DNA from: Fidelibacterota bacterium
GTDB taxonomy: Bacteria; Fidelibacterota; UBA8477; JABMPR01
Assembly: GCA_018673925.1 (NCBI GenBank)
Contig: JABHBL010000007.1
Coordinates: 1-64,000 of the forward strand
Direction of reading: 5' to 3'
DNA: 64,000 bases
Shown: piece after piece, positions 36,844 to 46,587 of the stretch
Position numbering within the stretch: position 1 is the first letter of the stretch
Layout of the letters: the number at the start of each line of letters is the position of its first letter
The notes under the pieces: model-generated
The model's input: the letters and a program-made list of their open reading frames with translations, nothing else
Told to the model about the DNA's origin: nothing
Database searches by the model: none
Made by a program: the position numbers and the translations under genes

Positions 36844-38475
36844 ATGTTTGAATATTTAACAACGCAGCTCACTGCTAGACTGGAGCAACTGGGATGGCCA
36901 TCTGATCGGCTCCAGTTGTCACGACCCAAAAAAGCCGAAAATGGGGATTGGGCCAGCAATATTGCCATGGCTCTAGCGCGTGATTTGAAGCGTGCACCCA
37001 TGCAGATTGCGGAAGAGCTCATGGATGGCTTTACTCTAGATTCAGGTATTGTTGCAAAATTCGAAATTTTAAATCCAGGCTTTATAAATTTTTTCCAATC
37101 AGCTGACTATCTCACTGCCCAGGTTCGTAGCATTCTCAAGGAAAAAGATGAGTATGGAAAGGGTGATTTTGGAATTGGTAAAACTGCCCAGGTTGAGTTT
37201 GTCAGTGCCAATCCCACAGGTCCACTAACAGTTGGTCACGGTCGACAGACTGTTCTAGGCGATACCCTGGCCAATATTCTAAGCTGGTCAGGATACGATG
37301 TCACCAGGGAATACTATTTTAACAATGCTGGTCGTCAAATGCGCCTGCTCGGTGAATCCCTAAAAGCACGCTATATGGAGTTGAAGGGTGAATCTATCAC
37401 TCTCCCTGATGGCGGTTATGAGGGGGCTTATCTCATTGATGTTGCCAAGGCTCTCATGTCAGAGCGACCTGGTCTGACTGATTCAGATGACATCAATATT
37501 TTTAAGACCTATGCTGAAGAATCGATATTTGCCATCATCAAATCCAGTTTAGAACGAATCGGTGTGGTACATGATGTGTTCTACAATGAACGCTCACTTT
37601 ATGAAGCCGGCAAAATTGATGAAGTCTTGGACATTCTGCGCGAAAAAGACTTACTCTACGACAAGGATGGAGCAACCTGGTTTAAAACCAGCGAGCTGGG
37701 TATAGAACAAGATCGTGTACTGGTCAAATCCAGTGGTGAACCCACTTATCGTTTACCGGATATTGCCTATCATCGTGAAAAAGTCGCGAGGGGATTTGAT
37801 CTGGTTGTAGATATTTTTGGGGCCGATCATATCGATGCTTATCCCGATGTGCTTTCAGCCTTAAAAGTAATGGGCTTAAAACATGAGCATATCCAAGTGG
37901 TTATCCATCAATTCGTAACACTCCTACGTTCAGGTGAAGTTGTCAAAATGTCCACCAGAAAAGCAAACTTTGTGACTCTGGACGAGCTTATTGATGAAGT
38001 GGGTGCTGATGTGGTCCGTTATTTTTATATCATGCGCAGCGCTTCCAGCCATCTCAACTTTGATCTTGATCTGGCTAAACGTCAGACAGATGAGAATCCA
38101 GTGTTCTATCTTCAATACGCCCACGCCAGAATTTCCAGTATTTTTAGACGTGCTCAGGAACGGGGTTTGGCCTCAGATACTGATAATGCAGATTTATCCC
38201 TGTTGAATGAAGAGTTTACTGTTGCCTTGATTAACAAGGCGCTTGAATTTCCTGAAGTCCTGGATCATTGTCGTCGGGCTCTAGAGGTGCATCACTTACC
38301 GAGCTATCTCTTCGAGTTAGCCACAGCTCTCCATAAATTTTATACAGAGTATAAGGTGATTGATCTAGAGGCACCTGAATTATCCAGGGCTAGATTGGCG
38401 CTGCTAGAGGCAGTTCAAATTACACTGAGAAATGGCCTGCGGATATTGGGAATCTCAGCACCTGAACAGATGTAA
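36844..38475 (+). CDS. argS: Arginyl-tRNA synthetase
   Basis: A ~543-residue class I synthetase. The N-terminal additional domain is followed by the HIGH-equivalent ANPTGPLTVGHGRQ and the KMSK-equivalent KMSTRKANFVTLDELI. The C-terminal DALR anticodon-binding domain is visible (YAHARISSIFRRA and LPSYLFELATALHKFY). It charges tRNA-Arg. The ATG at 36844 fits the family; a TTG 12 bases earlier is also in frame. A strong terminator follows. Confidence 0.96.
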   Translation: MFEYLTTQLTARLEQLGWPSDRLQLSRPKKAENGDWASNIAMALARDLKRAPMQIAEELMDGFTLDSGIVAKFEILNPGFINFFQSADYLTAQVRSILKEKDEYGKGDFGIGKTAQVEFVSANPTGPLTVGHGRQTVLGDTLANILSWSGYDVTREYYFNNAGRQMRLLGESLKARYMELKGESITLPDGGYEGAYLIDVAKALMSERPGLTDSDDINIFKTYAEESIFAIIKSSLERIGVVHDVFYNERSLYEAGKIDEVLDILREKDLLYDKDGATWFKTSELGIEQDRVLVKSSGEPTYRLPDIAYHREKVARGFDLVVDIFGADHIDAYPDVLSALKVMGLKHEHIQVVIHQFVTLLRSGEVVKMSTRKANFVTLDELIDEVGADVVRYFYIMRSASSHLNFDLDLAKRQTDENPVFYLQYAHARISSIFRRAQERGLASDTDNADLSLLNEEFTVALINKALEFPEVLDHCRRALEVHHLPSYLFELATALHKFYTEYKVIDLEAPELSRARLALLEAVQITLRNGLRILGISAPEQM

Positions 38476-38502
38476 ATCAGATTTTTCAATTTTCTTATTA
38501 AC

Positions 38503-38534
38503 AAAAAAAGGCTGCCTAACGGGCAGCCTTTTTT
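38503..38534. terminator. Bidirectional intrinsic terminator between argS and the ferritin-like gene
   Basis: AAAAAAAGGCTGCC and GGCAGCCTTTTTTT form a long symmetric stem with a short loop, flanked by A- and T-runs. It can therefore stop transcription from both converging genes. Confidence 0.95.
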
Positions 38535-38556
38535 TACATGTATTGGGAAAAGAGTT

Positions 38557-39021
38557 TTAGCCTTCCTGGAGAAACTCGTTTTCATATTCTGTTTCAAGAT
38601 CATGTTTGTGACGTAGTTCTTCGTCAGCCATCATCTGAAAAAAGGTATTCAACTTCTTATCAAAATTGAAGTGATCAGCTAAATCCTGATACATACGGGC
38701 TGTTTTATCTTCACGTTTGGCAGCCAGAATGATGATCTCCTGAGTGGTCATGTTGTCCTTCAGCTCAGGTTCCATCAAATAGTCTGTTACTTTCAGATCA
38801 GCTGGTGGAAGCTCTATATAATTTTCGATTTCAAAATTGCTCAGAGAGACTTTGTGAACAGTCTCCATATCGACCAGCTCCTGAAATTTCTGGCGGGAAG
38901 CATCATCTTTGGCCTGATCTCTGGCAAGGGTATATAGATCGATGGCCTGCTGTTCCTGATTAATGCACATTTCAACAATATCATCCATATCCATTGAACT
39001 GATTTGATCCTTTAAGCTCAT
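38557..39021 (-). CDS. Ferritin-like/rubrerythrin-domain diiron protein
   Basis: A 154-residue four-helix protein with the diiron ligand pattern spread over four helices: CINQEQQAIDLYTLA, MESVH-type ETVHK, KREDKTARMYQDLA and DEELRHKHDLE. It lacks the rubredoxin tail of classical rubrerythrin. The family reduces peroxide or stores iron. It directly follows the NfnAB genes with 2 bases between and may receive electrons made by that pair; this link is inference. Confidence 0.85.
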   Translation of the reverse strand: MSLKDQISSMDMDDIVEMCINQEQQAIDLYTLARDQAKDDASRQKFQELVDMETVHKVSLSNFEIENYIELPPADLKVTDYLMEPELKDNMTTQEIIILAAKREDKTARMYQDLADHFNFDKKLNTFFQMMADEELRHKHDLETEYENEFLQEG

Positions 39022-39023
39022 GC

Positions 39024-40475
39024 TTAACTCCCTACCTTGGCTTTCAAATATTCATTAATGGCAACGGCTGATTTCCGGCCTGCACCCATGGCTAAAATAA
39101 CTGTGGCTCCACCACTGACAATATCACCACCGGCAAAAACACCTTCCATGGAAGTTCTGCCATCTTCATCAGCAACAATATTACCCCATTTGTTGGTTTC
39201 GATTTCTGGCGTGGTCTGGGAGATCAATGGGTTTGAGCCATTTCCAACAGCAATAACGACCATATCCACATCCATGACGAATTCAGACCCTTCCATTGGT
39301 ACTGGACGACGACGACCCGATTCATCTGGCTCACCCAGCTCCATGCGGAGACATTTAGCAGCTACTACACTCCCCTGATCATCACTGATGAATTCAATTG
39401 GATTGACCAGATTCATAAATTTTATGCCTTCTTCCTTGGCGTGATGAATCTCTTCATTTCTGGCAGGCATTTCCTCTTCAGAACGTCGATATACAATGGA
39501 AGCTTCATCAGCACCGAGACGTTTGGCAGTTCTGACTGCATCCATGGCTGTATTACCACCACCAACAATAATGGCATGTTTCGCACGATAAAGTGGTGTA
39601 TCCCATTCTGGGAACTCATACCCACGCATGAGATTGGAACGGGTCAAAAATTCATTGGCTGAATAAACCCCATTCAGGTTTTCACCTGGGATATTCATAA
39701 AGCGTGGTAGGCCAGCACCTAAGCCCAGGAATACAGCATCATAACCTTCATCAGCCATGAGCTCCTGGATGGTCATGGTACGACCGACGATGAAATTCTT
39801 AACAAATTTCACACCCATGTCCTCCAGGGTAGCGACTTCTTCGCGTAATATTGATTTAGGTAGACGAAATTCTGGTATTCCATATACCAAAACTCCGCCA
39901 AATTCATGTAAAGCCTCAAAAACGGTGACTTCATGACCTTCTTTAATTAAATCACTGGCAACGGCTAAACCGGCAGGTCCTGATCCAACAATGGCAACTT
40001 TTTGTCCAGATGAGGCTGGTTTATCAAAAGTCTCCGTAGAGCCGTTACCATGCTGCATGGCATAGTCGGCAACAAATCTCTCCAAACGCCCAATGGCAAC
40101 TGGTTCAAAGCGTTTCCCCATAACACAAATTTCTTCACACTGAGTTTCCTGGGGACATACACGACCACAGATGGCAGGTAGAGAATTGTCTTCTTTAATT
40201 TTTTGGGCAGCACCGACAAAGTCTTCTTTACAGATCAACTGAATAAAATCAGGAATTTTGATATTAACAGGACATCCATCCATACAAGTGGGGCTTTTGC
40301 ATTCAATACAACGCTGAGCTTCGACAATAGCCTGCTCAGGTGTAAGGCCAAGATTTACTTCGAGAAAATTTGTGCTTCTTAGGCCGGCATCCTGTTCTGG
40401 CATATCCTGGCGAGGGATGATCATACGTTCCTTCATGGGAACCGTGTTGAATGATTGAGGACGTTCGCGTTTCAT
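39024..40475 (-). CDS. nfnB: NADPH-dependent ferredoxin-NAD(P) transhydrogenase large subunit (NfnB/GltD-like)
   Basis: A 483-residue flavoprotein. Two N-terminal Cys clusters (CIECKSPTCMDGCPVN and CGRVCPQETQCEEIC) bind [4Fe-4S] centres. FAD-binding VAIVGSGPAGLAVASDL and NADP-binding IIVGGGNTAMDAVRTAKRLG follow. The adjacent FNR-like subunit makes the electron-bifurcating NfnAB complex more likely than glutamate synthase small subunit or sulfide dehydrogenase SudA, though these are close relatives. It couples NADH, NADPH and ferredoxin pools. Its ATG overlaps the nfnA stop. Confidence 0.88.
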   Translation of the reverse strand: MKRERPQSFNTVPMKERMIIPRQDMPEQDAGLRSTNFLEVNLGLTPEQAIVEAQRCIECKSPTCMDGCPVNIKIPDFIQLICKEDFVGAAQKIKEDNSLPAICGRVCPQETQCEEICVMGKRFEPVAIGRLERFVADYAMQHGNGSTETFDKPASSGQKVAIVGSGPAGLAVASDLIKEGHEVTVFEALHEFGGVLVYGIPEFRLPKSILREEVATLEDMGVKFVKNFIVGRTMTIQELMADEGYDAVFLGLGAGLPRFMNIPGENLNGVYSANEFLTRSNLMRGYEFPEWDTPLYRAKHAIIVGGGNTAMDAVRTAKRLGADEASIVYRRSEEEMPARNEEIHHAKEEGIKFMNLVNPIEFISDDQGSVVAAKCLRMELGEPDESGRRRPVPMEGSEFVMDVDMVVIAVGNGSNPLISQTTPEIETNKWGNIVADEDGRTSMEGVFAGGDIVSGGATVILAMGAGRKSAVAINEYLKAKVGS

Positions 40476-41344
40476 GATACTACCTCCTCTTTCATTTGCT
40501 CAGCCTTCATCTTCTTCATCTGTCGCTCCAGGAAACACTTGTGAGATTCTTCTTCCTGTTTCTTATACATTTTCTGACGGCTGCCCAATTCTTTAAAATC
40601 GACCTGGTGACCATCAAACTCAGGTCCATCAACGCAGACAAATACTGTTTTTCCACCTACAGTAGCGCGACAGGCGCCGCACATCCCGGTTCCATCAACC
40701 ATGATAGCATTCAAGCTGACCATGGTAGGGATGCCAATTTCTTTGGTTTGGTTGGATACTGCTGCCATCATGGGGAGTGGTCCTATAGCAACGATCATAT
40801 CAGGTTTGATGCCTTCATCAATGAGATCCTGTAACACATCAGTGACGAGACCATGACGTCCTGCAGAGCCATCATCTGTGGATATTCTCACTTCATCAAC
40901 GACTTCAGCCATCTGCTCTTCAGCGATAATCAGGTCTTTATTACGAGCACCAATAATTGAAATCACTCTATTGCCAGCAGCTTTTCCAGCAGCTGCAATG
41001 GGAAGTGCTTCGGCTGTACCCACACCACCACTCATGCAGACCAGAGTACCCCAATTCTCAATATGGGTAGGCAGTCCCAGGGGACCCACCAGATCCTGTA
41101 AATAATCGCCTGTCTCAAGTGTATTTAGATGAGCACTGGTTTTCCCCAAGCCCTGGACAATGATGTTAATCCATCCCTCTTCAGTATTTGAATCTGCAAT
41201 AGTTATGGGGATGCGTTCACCTTTATCATGAACACGTAAAATAATGAATTGACCAGCCTGTCGCTTTTTGGCGATGTGAGGTGCTTCGAGGATGAAACTT
41301 TTCACATTGGGTGCAATGAACTCAGCCTTAATAATTTTATACAT
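40472..41344 (-). CDS. nfnA: NfnA: FAD/[2Fe-2S] subunit of NADH-dependent ferredoxin-NADP reductase
   Basis: A 290-residue ferredoxin-reductase-type subunit with FAD and NAD-binding domains (VCMSGGVGTAEALPIA). The C-terminal cluster region MVDGTGMCGACRATVGG and VFVCVDGPEF supplies three cysteines with an Asp in the place of the fourth ligand. Three-Cys/one-Asp ligation is known for NfnA. It overlaps nfnB by 4 bases (ATGA). SudB of sulfide dehydrogenase is the main alternative name. Confidence 0.88.
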   Translation of the reverse strand: MYKIIKAEFIAPNVKSFILEAPHIAKKRQAGQFIILRVHDKGERIPITIADSNTEEGWINIIVQGLGKTSAHLNTLETGDYLQDLVGPLGLPTHIENWGTLVCMSGGVGTAEALPIAAAGKAAGNRVISIIGARNKDLIIAEEQMAEVVDEVRISTDDGSAGRHGLVTDVLQDLIDEGIKPDMIVAIGPLPMMAAVSNQTKEIGIPTMVSLNAIMVDGTGMCGACRATVGGKTVFVCVDGPEFDGHQVDFKELGSRQKMYKKQEEESHKCFLERQMKKMKAEQMKEEVVS

Positions 41345-41458
41345 TTCTCACTCCTGTTTTCAATCCATGCTTAAGGCAAGCTCTGTGCCATATTATGTAT
41401 TATGGGGAGATGAATTTTAGATTGATAACTGTGAACACAGGATGATTCGAAAAAGAAA

Positions 41459-41484
41459 AGGGGTACCAAAATATAGAGTACCCC
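41459..41484 (-). terminator. Intrinsic terminator of the DUF5916 gene
   Basis: GGGGTAC at 41460-41466 pairs perfectly with GTACCCC at 41478-41484. On the minus strand the stem is followed by TTTTCTTTTTC. It lies about 25 bases past the stop codon. Confidence 0.85.
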
Positions 41485-41509
41485 TCTGGTAAAAGATTAG
41501 GTCTTAGTT

Positions 41510-43957
41510 TTACTTAAGGCGATGTCTCAGTGCCCAGGAATCGACATAATAGAGTAGTTTAACTGAAATGCTATTGCTCTGATCCTCATTCCAAACATCC
41601 TGAAGATCTTCGAAATAACTTTTTTCCAGATCTTCAGTCTCGCCATCTGAGTAAATGGCATTCTTCCAGGAAAAGGTCAATTCACTCCCTGGTGCAAAAC
41701 GCCAGGTCATGACTGCATCTATGGTCAATGCGTTAAAGACTGTATTGAGGTCTTGGTTAAAACTACTGGGAGATAAGTTTCCGTCCTCTTTCAGATCAAA
41801 GAACTCTTTGTATTCCACGGTCGAGCGATAATGCCGCAGACGAAAATCAGATTCCAAATTTCTGCTAAAGATGTACTGTGAGTTAATGGCGTTCGTAGTG
41901 GTAAAATGATCACGTTTCCCAAAAATGGGTTCATCATTTTCGTCAAAATCGGCAAACCCATGATTGTTAGATCGTCTATGTCTATCCAGTTCATAGCGTA
42001 TCATGAATTGATTGTTGACCCGCCATGTCGGGTTGAGTCCCATACCACGCCATTGACTTCCCCTTCGAGTCACAGCTGAGATCCCTGTCCAAGCACTCAT
42101 TGAGAACGGTTTGTTAAAATTAGATGCGATCCACACATGGGTATCGAAACCTTTGGGTGTCGTAAAATAGCGATCGTCTACTCGAGTTTCGTGATAATCA
42201 TGCCCCTCCCTTGGGTTCCAGGCAGCCCCTCCTCCCATGGAGTAGTAGTTCTTGAAGGTCATATTGTAATCTGCACGAATACCAGTATGGGTATACACTC
42301 GAGGGTTGTACAATTGTGAATAGAAACCGCTGATCTCCAGTCTGCCCTCGTTCACAATCCACACTGGGTTGATGGTCGCAAATTCCACCCAGGCAAATTG
42401 CTCCACCTCATTGGCCTGTCGCAGAAACCCCAAATCATTGGGATTAAAGAATTCACTCTCAACTCCATGACCCAAGCCATATTTCACAACGCCCTGAACT
42501 TCAGATACCCTGACTAAATATCTGTACCCATTGGAATTACTGTCTGGATAGCTGAGGTTACTATATGCTCCCGATGCTTCAAAACGCCATTTTGAATCTT
42601 CAGTATAGAGTCGTGTATCAAATCCAGTAACATTGGCATCTCTGAAATCACTCGATGTATCATCATCTGCGAATCTTAACACGCTTGTGTTAGCAACGCT
42701 TATCTCCGACCCGTTCTGTAGATTTTTACTCACAACGATTAAATTGTAATTGGTAGCTGGGTTGGTGAGGTATTCTCGTTCATTGCCCAGGGAATCCTCA
42801 ATAACGGCATGCATGGGTGCAGTAATAGCATTAAAGAACCCTAGACCCAAACCATCAACTGTTTGTCCGGTAATCTTTGTAGCGTTGATCAATTGATTTA
42901 CATCCGGATTGGATTTGATGGTTTCCCCAGCGCCTACAAATTCCTCATCTGCAACATCCCAATAGCGAATTGGTTTTGAACCGACGCGTCTGGAATAAAA
43001 TAGATTCGCTTTGCTCAGCAACTGGGTCCCTTCGGTAAAAAAGGGGCGATGTTCATTATGTCGAATCTCGAAGGGAGATAGATTGAGCTCAATGTTATCG
43101 GATTGAACCTGACCAAAATCTGGGATCAGGGTCATATCCAGCGTAAAACTTTCATTAATACCATACTGGAGATCCATGCCTCCTCGATAGGATGTTGATG
43201 AAGCCATACCATCGTCTACAGGATAACGATCTGATGAGGCTGAGGCGTAAGGAGTAAAGGAAAGACGGAGAGGTGATTCAATGTTCTCAATACCAATTAA
43301 CAACCCCGTCTGTTGAGGATAATTACCCTTTTCCTTATCCAGCAACGTCCATGTATACATTTCACGTCTTGTGGCGCTATATCGTCCAACATTGAAGCCC
43401 CAGTTCTGAATATCTGTGGCTGGAAAACGCATCTGGCTAAATGGAATAGCTATCTCAGTATTCCAGCCCTCCTCGTCAAATTTTACGGCATTTTCCCAAA
43501 CTGGATCCCAATTGGAATCATTGCCGTTGGGACTGAATTTCAAATCAACTTGAACGCCAGCAGAGGTTACAACAAAGGTGAGTTCATTGGCACCATCATC
43601 ATAAGGATTGATCCAAAAGCCAATCCAATCAGCAACAGCATCCCAATCATCTCGTTTACCCAGTTGTGAGGGAATACCGGCAGGATCAGGATCGTACATT
43701 TTCGCAGCGATGTATAGTGCCACATCATCATAGAGAACGCGAATCTCAGTTTTTACCGGGGCTGCTCCCCCACCTTCGGGGTCAAATCGATGAAAACCGG
43801 TTGCTGGTTCAACATTGCTCCATACCGCTTCCTCAATTCTACCATCAATGACTGGGGCTCCAGATGTTCGTGCTGCAGTGATGGTTTTTCGCTCTTCTGC
43901 GATGGAAGTAGTTATTATAAACAAAATGCCCAATGCAAGGGCTTTACTAAAACTCAT
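41510..43957 (-). CDS. DUF5916 outer-membrane protein with CBM9-like N-terminal domain
   Basis: An 815-residue exported protein. After a signal peptide (ALALGILFIITTSIA) comes a carbohydrate-binding family 9-like domain: ARTSGAPVIDGRIEEAVW, YDDVALYIAAKMYDPDP, and YDDGANELTFVVTSAGVQ. The remaining ~580 residues are beta-barrel-like, with the DUF5916 landmarks FSQMRFP and NEHRPFFTEGTQLL. This architecture is common in Bacteroidota/Gemmatimonadota-type bacteria. The role is unknown; ligand uptake or surface binding is plausible. Monocistronic, with its own terminator. Confidence 0.87.
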   Translation of the reverse strand: MSFSKALALGILFIITTSIAEERKTITAARTSGAPVIDGRIEEAVWSNVEPATGFHRFDPEGGGAAPVKTEIRVLYDDVALYIAAKMYDPDPAGIPSQLGKRDDWDAVADWIGFWINPYDDGANELTFVVTSAGVQVDLKFSPNGNDSNWDPVWENAVKFDEEGWNTEIAIPFSQMRFPATDIQNWGFNVGRYSATRREMYTWTLLDKEKGNYPQQTGLLIGIENIESPLRLSFTPYASASSDRYPVDDGMASSTSYRGGMDLQYGINESFTLDMTLIPDFGQVQSDNIELNLSPFEIRHNEHRPFFTEGTQLLSKANLFYSRRVGSKPIRYWDVADEEFVGAGETIKSNPDVNQLINATKITGQTVDGLGLGFFNAITAPMHAVIEDSLGNEREYLTNPATNYNLIVVSKNLQNGSEISVANTSVLRFADDDTSSDFRDANVTGFDTRLYTEDSKWRFEASGAYSNLSYPDSNSNGYRYLVRVSEVQGVVKYGLGHGVESEFFNPNDLGFLRQANEVEQFAWVEFATINPVWIVNEGRLEISGFYSQLYNPRVYTHTGIRADYNMTFKNYYSMGGGAAWNPREGHDYHETRVDDRYFTTPKGFDTHVWIASNFNKPFSMSAWTGISAVTRRGSQWRGMGLNPTWRVNNQFMIRYELDRHRRSNNHGFADFDENDEPIFGKRDHFTTTNAINSQYIFSRNLESDFRLRHYRSTVEYKEFFDLKEDGNLSPSSFNQDLNTVFNALTIDAVMTWRFAPGSELTFSWKNAIYSDGETEDLEKSYFEDLQDVWNEDQSNSISVKLLYYVDSWALRHRLK

Positions 43958-43991
43958 ACTTAAACTCTTTTCTTTTCAGGATTGGGGTTGA

Positions 43992-45374
43992 TCAGGATTT
44001 ACCCAACCCCAATTCTTTTAACTTCCGTGAGAGATTAGATTGCTGCATACCTAAACTGTTAGCAGTTCGACTGATGTTACCGGCATGCTGACGGAGCTGT
44101 GACTCTAGAAAGCGTTCCTCGAACATCCTTTTTGCTTCAGCAAAGGGACGGGTCTCAGTAAAGATTGCAGCATCTCCTTCTGCAGAGACGACTTGATTTA
44201 AATGAGGTTTTACCTCAGGCAGATCGATCTCTTCATTAGGACTCAGAATATATAGACGCTCGATGAGATTTCTCAACTCGCGGATGTTTCCAGGAAAAGG
44301 ATAACCAACCAGCATGTTCATGGCATCCCGTGAAAATTGTTTTGGCAACAGACTTAATTCTGCAGCGTAGTGTGACAGGAAGTGATTGAGGAGGGTTTTT
44401 ATATCGCCTTCTCTCTCACGGAGTGGTGGTAGGTTAATGGGAACAACATTGAGACGATAAAATAGATCCTCTCTAAATTTTCCTTCAGCCACCATTTCCT
44501 CAAGGGGCTTGTTTGTCGCCGCCAGGAGTCGAATATCAACTGACTGAGTCTGAGTTCCACCGACACGTTCGAATTTTCCATCTTCAAGAACACGAAGGAT
44601 TTTTGCTTGGGCAGAAAGACTCATGTCTCCAATTTCATCAAGAAAAAGAGTTCCACTATGGGCCATCTCGATTTTTCCCTTTTTCTGGCCGACGGCTCCA
44701 GTAAACGCGCCTTTCTCGTGTCCAAACAGCTCACTTTCAACCAATTCTGAGGGAATAGCGGCTGCATTAAATTTGACAAAGGCATCCTCTGCTCTGGGAC
44801 TGGCGGCATGTATAGCGTGGGCAACCAGTTCTTTACCCGTACCACTTTCGCCTCTAATAAGCACTTTTGCAGCAGTAGGGCCAACACGACGAGCAGTTTC
44901 CAGGACTTGTCCTATCTGGGGAGAAGTACCAACCAGACGGTATTTATCCTTCTGTGTCTGTTGAATAACTGCAGATCTTTTGGCCAGTGTTTGTTTTTCT
45001 GAAAGATTGCGAATAGCCAATTTAACGCGAGCTAATGAAAGTGGTTTTTCGAGGAAGTCATAGGCCCCAATTCTCAAGGCATCCACTGCGGTACCAACTG
45101 TAGCATGGCCAGAGATCATAATAACATCCAGGGTTTCATCTATCTCTCGAATCCCCTTCAGAACTTCGATCCCATCCATACCTGGCAAACGGACATCCAG
45201 AAGAACCAGATCAACGCTTTCATTCTTCAGAAGAGCCAGTCCATCTTCCCCGGTCCCAGCCTCCAATACATTGTGACCTTCATCTTCTAAAATATCCCTG
45301 AGGGTTAAGCGAATATTTTTTTCATCATCAATAATTAGAATTTTGATTTTGTGATCAGCCATTTTGCTATCCAT
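43992..45374 (-). CDS. Sigma-54-dependent response regulator (NtrX/NtrC family)
   Basis: A 460-residue activator with a receiver domain (ILIIDDEKN; phospho-Asp in LVLLDVRLPGMDG), an AAA+ domain and a Fis-type helix-turn-helix. The AAA+ part has Walker A GESGTGKE, the sigma-54 contact loop KGAFTGAVG and Walker B GTLFLDEIGD. The C-terminus NSLGMQQSNLSRKLKELG is the DNA-binding helix pair. It overlaps the kinase gene by 8 bases, so they form one two-component system. A second ATG four codons in (45362) is an alternative start. Confidence 0.93.
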   Translation of the reverse strand: MDSKMADHKIKILIIDDEKNIRLTLRDILEDEGHNVLEAGTGEDGLALLKNESVDLVLLDVRLPGMDGIEVLKGIREIDETLDVIMISGHATVGTAVDALRIGAYDFLEKPLSLARVKLAIRNLSEKQTLAKRSAVIQQTQKDKYRLVGTSPQIGQVLETARRVGPTAAKVLIRGESGTGKELVAHAIHAASPRAEDAFVKFNAAAIPSELVESELFGHEKGAFTGAVGQKKGKIEMAHSGTLFLDEIGDMSLSAQAKILRVLEDGKFERVGGTQTQSVDIRLLAATNKPLEEMVAEGKFREDLFYRLNVVPINLPPLREREGDIKTLLNHFLSHYAAELSLLPKQFSRDAMNMLVGYPFPGNIRELRNLIERLYILSPNEEIDLPEVKPHLNQVVSAEGDAAIFTETRPFAEAKRMFEERFLESQLRQHAGNISRTANSLGMQQSNLSRKLKELGLGKS

Positions 45375-46587
45375 TCTGCTTGGTTAATTGTTGCTGGTTT
45401 TCCCTGTTACACGGGAAACTAATTATAAAAGTGGAGCCTTCACCGACAACGCTGGTGGCTTTGATATCACCGCCATGTTGCCTGATAATACGTCGGGTAA
45501 TGGCCAATCCCAGACCAGTTCCCTTTTTCTTGGTGGTAAAATAGGGTTCGAAAATCTTTACCAGGTCAGCTTCAGATATCCCCTTGCCGTGATCCCTGAT
45601 ACCAATGTTACAGGATTGATTCTGAACGCTGGTGGAAACTTCAATATGGGGATTCTCATCACAGGCTTGAATTGCATTCTGGATCAAATTTACCAGCACT
45701 TGTTTCATCTGCATGGTATCAGCAAAGATTTCCCTGAGATTTTGATCCAGTTTTAGATCGATGGTGGCTTCATCTGAGTATTGATCAGAGATGTCACGTA
45801 ATTGTTGATTCAGATCATAGTTGTCAAATTGTGCTTCAGGCATTTTGGCAAAACCAGAGAAGGCAGTCACCAAAGATTGAAGATTGTCTACCTCTTCGTT
45901 GACAATTCTCAATGATTTTTCCAATATTTCAGGCAGGTTTTCTGCTTTTTCATAGTACTTCATTTCCAGACGTTGAGCTGCCAGACGAATGGGTGTCAAT
46001 GGATTTTTAATCTCGTGAGCCATGGCTCTGGCCATCTCTTGCCAGATGGTTTGTTTCTCTGCCTCGATCAAGCGCTCTTTACTTTGATTCAATTCAAAAA
46101 CCATGTTGTTGAAAGCGATGATAAGTCCATTTAATGGTGAGTAACTGCTCTCTTTGATTTGAAAATCAAAATCTCCACCCTTCAATTGTTCTGTTGCTGA
46201 GAGTAGACGTGTCAAGGGCCGAGTGATTATCATAAAGAGGAACAAGAAAATACTTCCTGTGAGGATGATCATAACAATGACTATACCAATAGAATAGCGC
46301 TTGATATCACGACTGTAAAAATCTCCAGCAATTTCAATTTTATGCAGATCCCTGAGCACGCCTTCAATCTCCTGATTAAAGACAACGAGCTCGCTGGAAT
46401 CAAGTATGGTGCTATAGGATTTATGTATTTCCCTGACTTTTTCTTTGGTGGAGAGATCGGTAATCTGATCCTGATATGATGCAAGATTACTGATAAAAAA
46501 GTCCCGCATCAGCATAGCCGCAATCAATGTGACCAAACTGACCAGAACCATAATCTGGATTCTAAATGAGGGTGCTCTTAATTTCAC
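45367..46587 (-). CDS. Membrane sensor histidine kinase (NtrY-like)
   Basis: A 406-residue kinase. Two membrane helices (IQIMVLVSLVTLIAAMLM and IGIVIVMIILTGSIFLFLFM) enclose a short periplasmic sensor region of ~75 residues. A HAMP domain follows, then the H-box ARAMAHEIKNPLTPIRLAAQ and HATPase_c motifs (NLIQNAIQA, DHGKGIS, GTGLGLAITRR). The H-box with NPLTPIRL is typical of NtrY. It phosphorylates the regulator at 43992. The stimulus is unknown. Confidence 0.92.
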   Translation of the reverse strand: MKLRAPSFRIQIMVLVSLVTLIAAMLMRDFFISNLASYQDQITDLSTKEKVREIHKSYSTILDSSELVVFNQEIEGVLRDLHKIEIAGDFYSRDIKRYSIGIVIVMIILTGSIFLFLFMIITRPLTRLLSATEQLKGGDFDFQIKESSYSPLNGLIIAFNNMVFELNQSKERLIEAEKQTIWQEMARAMAHEIKNPLTPIRLAAQRLEMKYYEKAENLPEILEKSLRIVNEEVDNLQSLVTAFSGFAKMPEAQFDNYDLNQQLRDISDQYSDEATIDLKLDQNLREIFADTMQMKQVLVNLIQNAIQACDENPHIEVSTSVQNQSCNIGIRDHGKGISEADLVKIFEPYFTTKKKGTGLGLAITRRIIRQHGGDIKATSVVGEGSTFIISFPCNRENQQQLTKQNG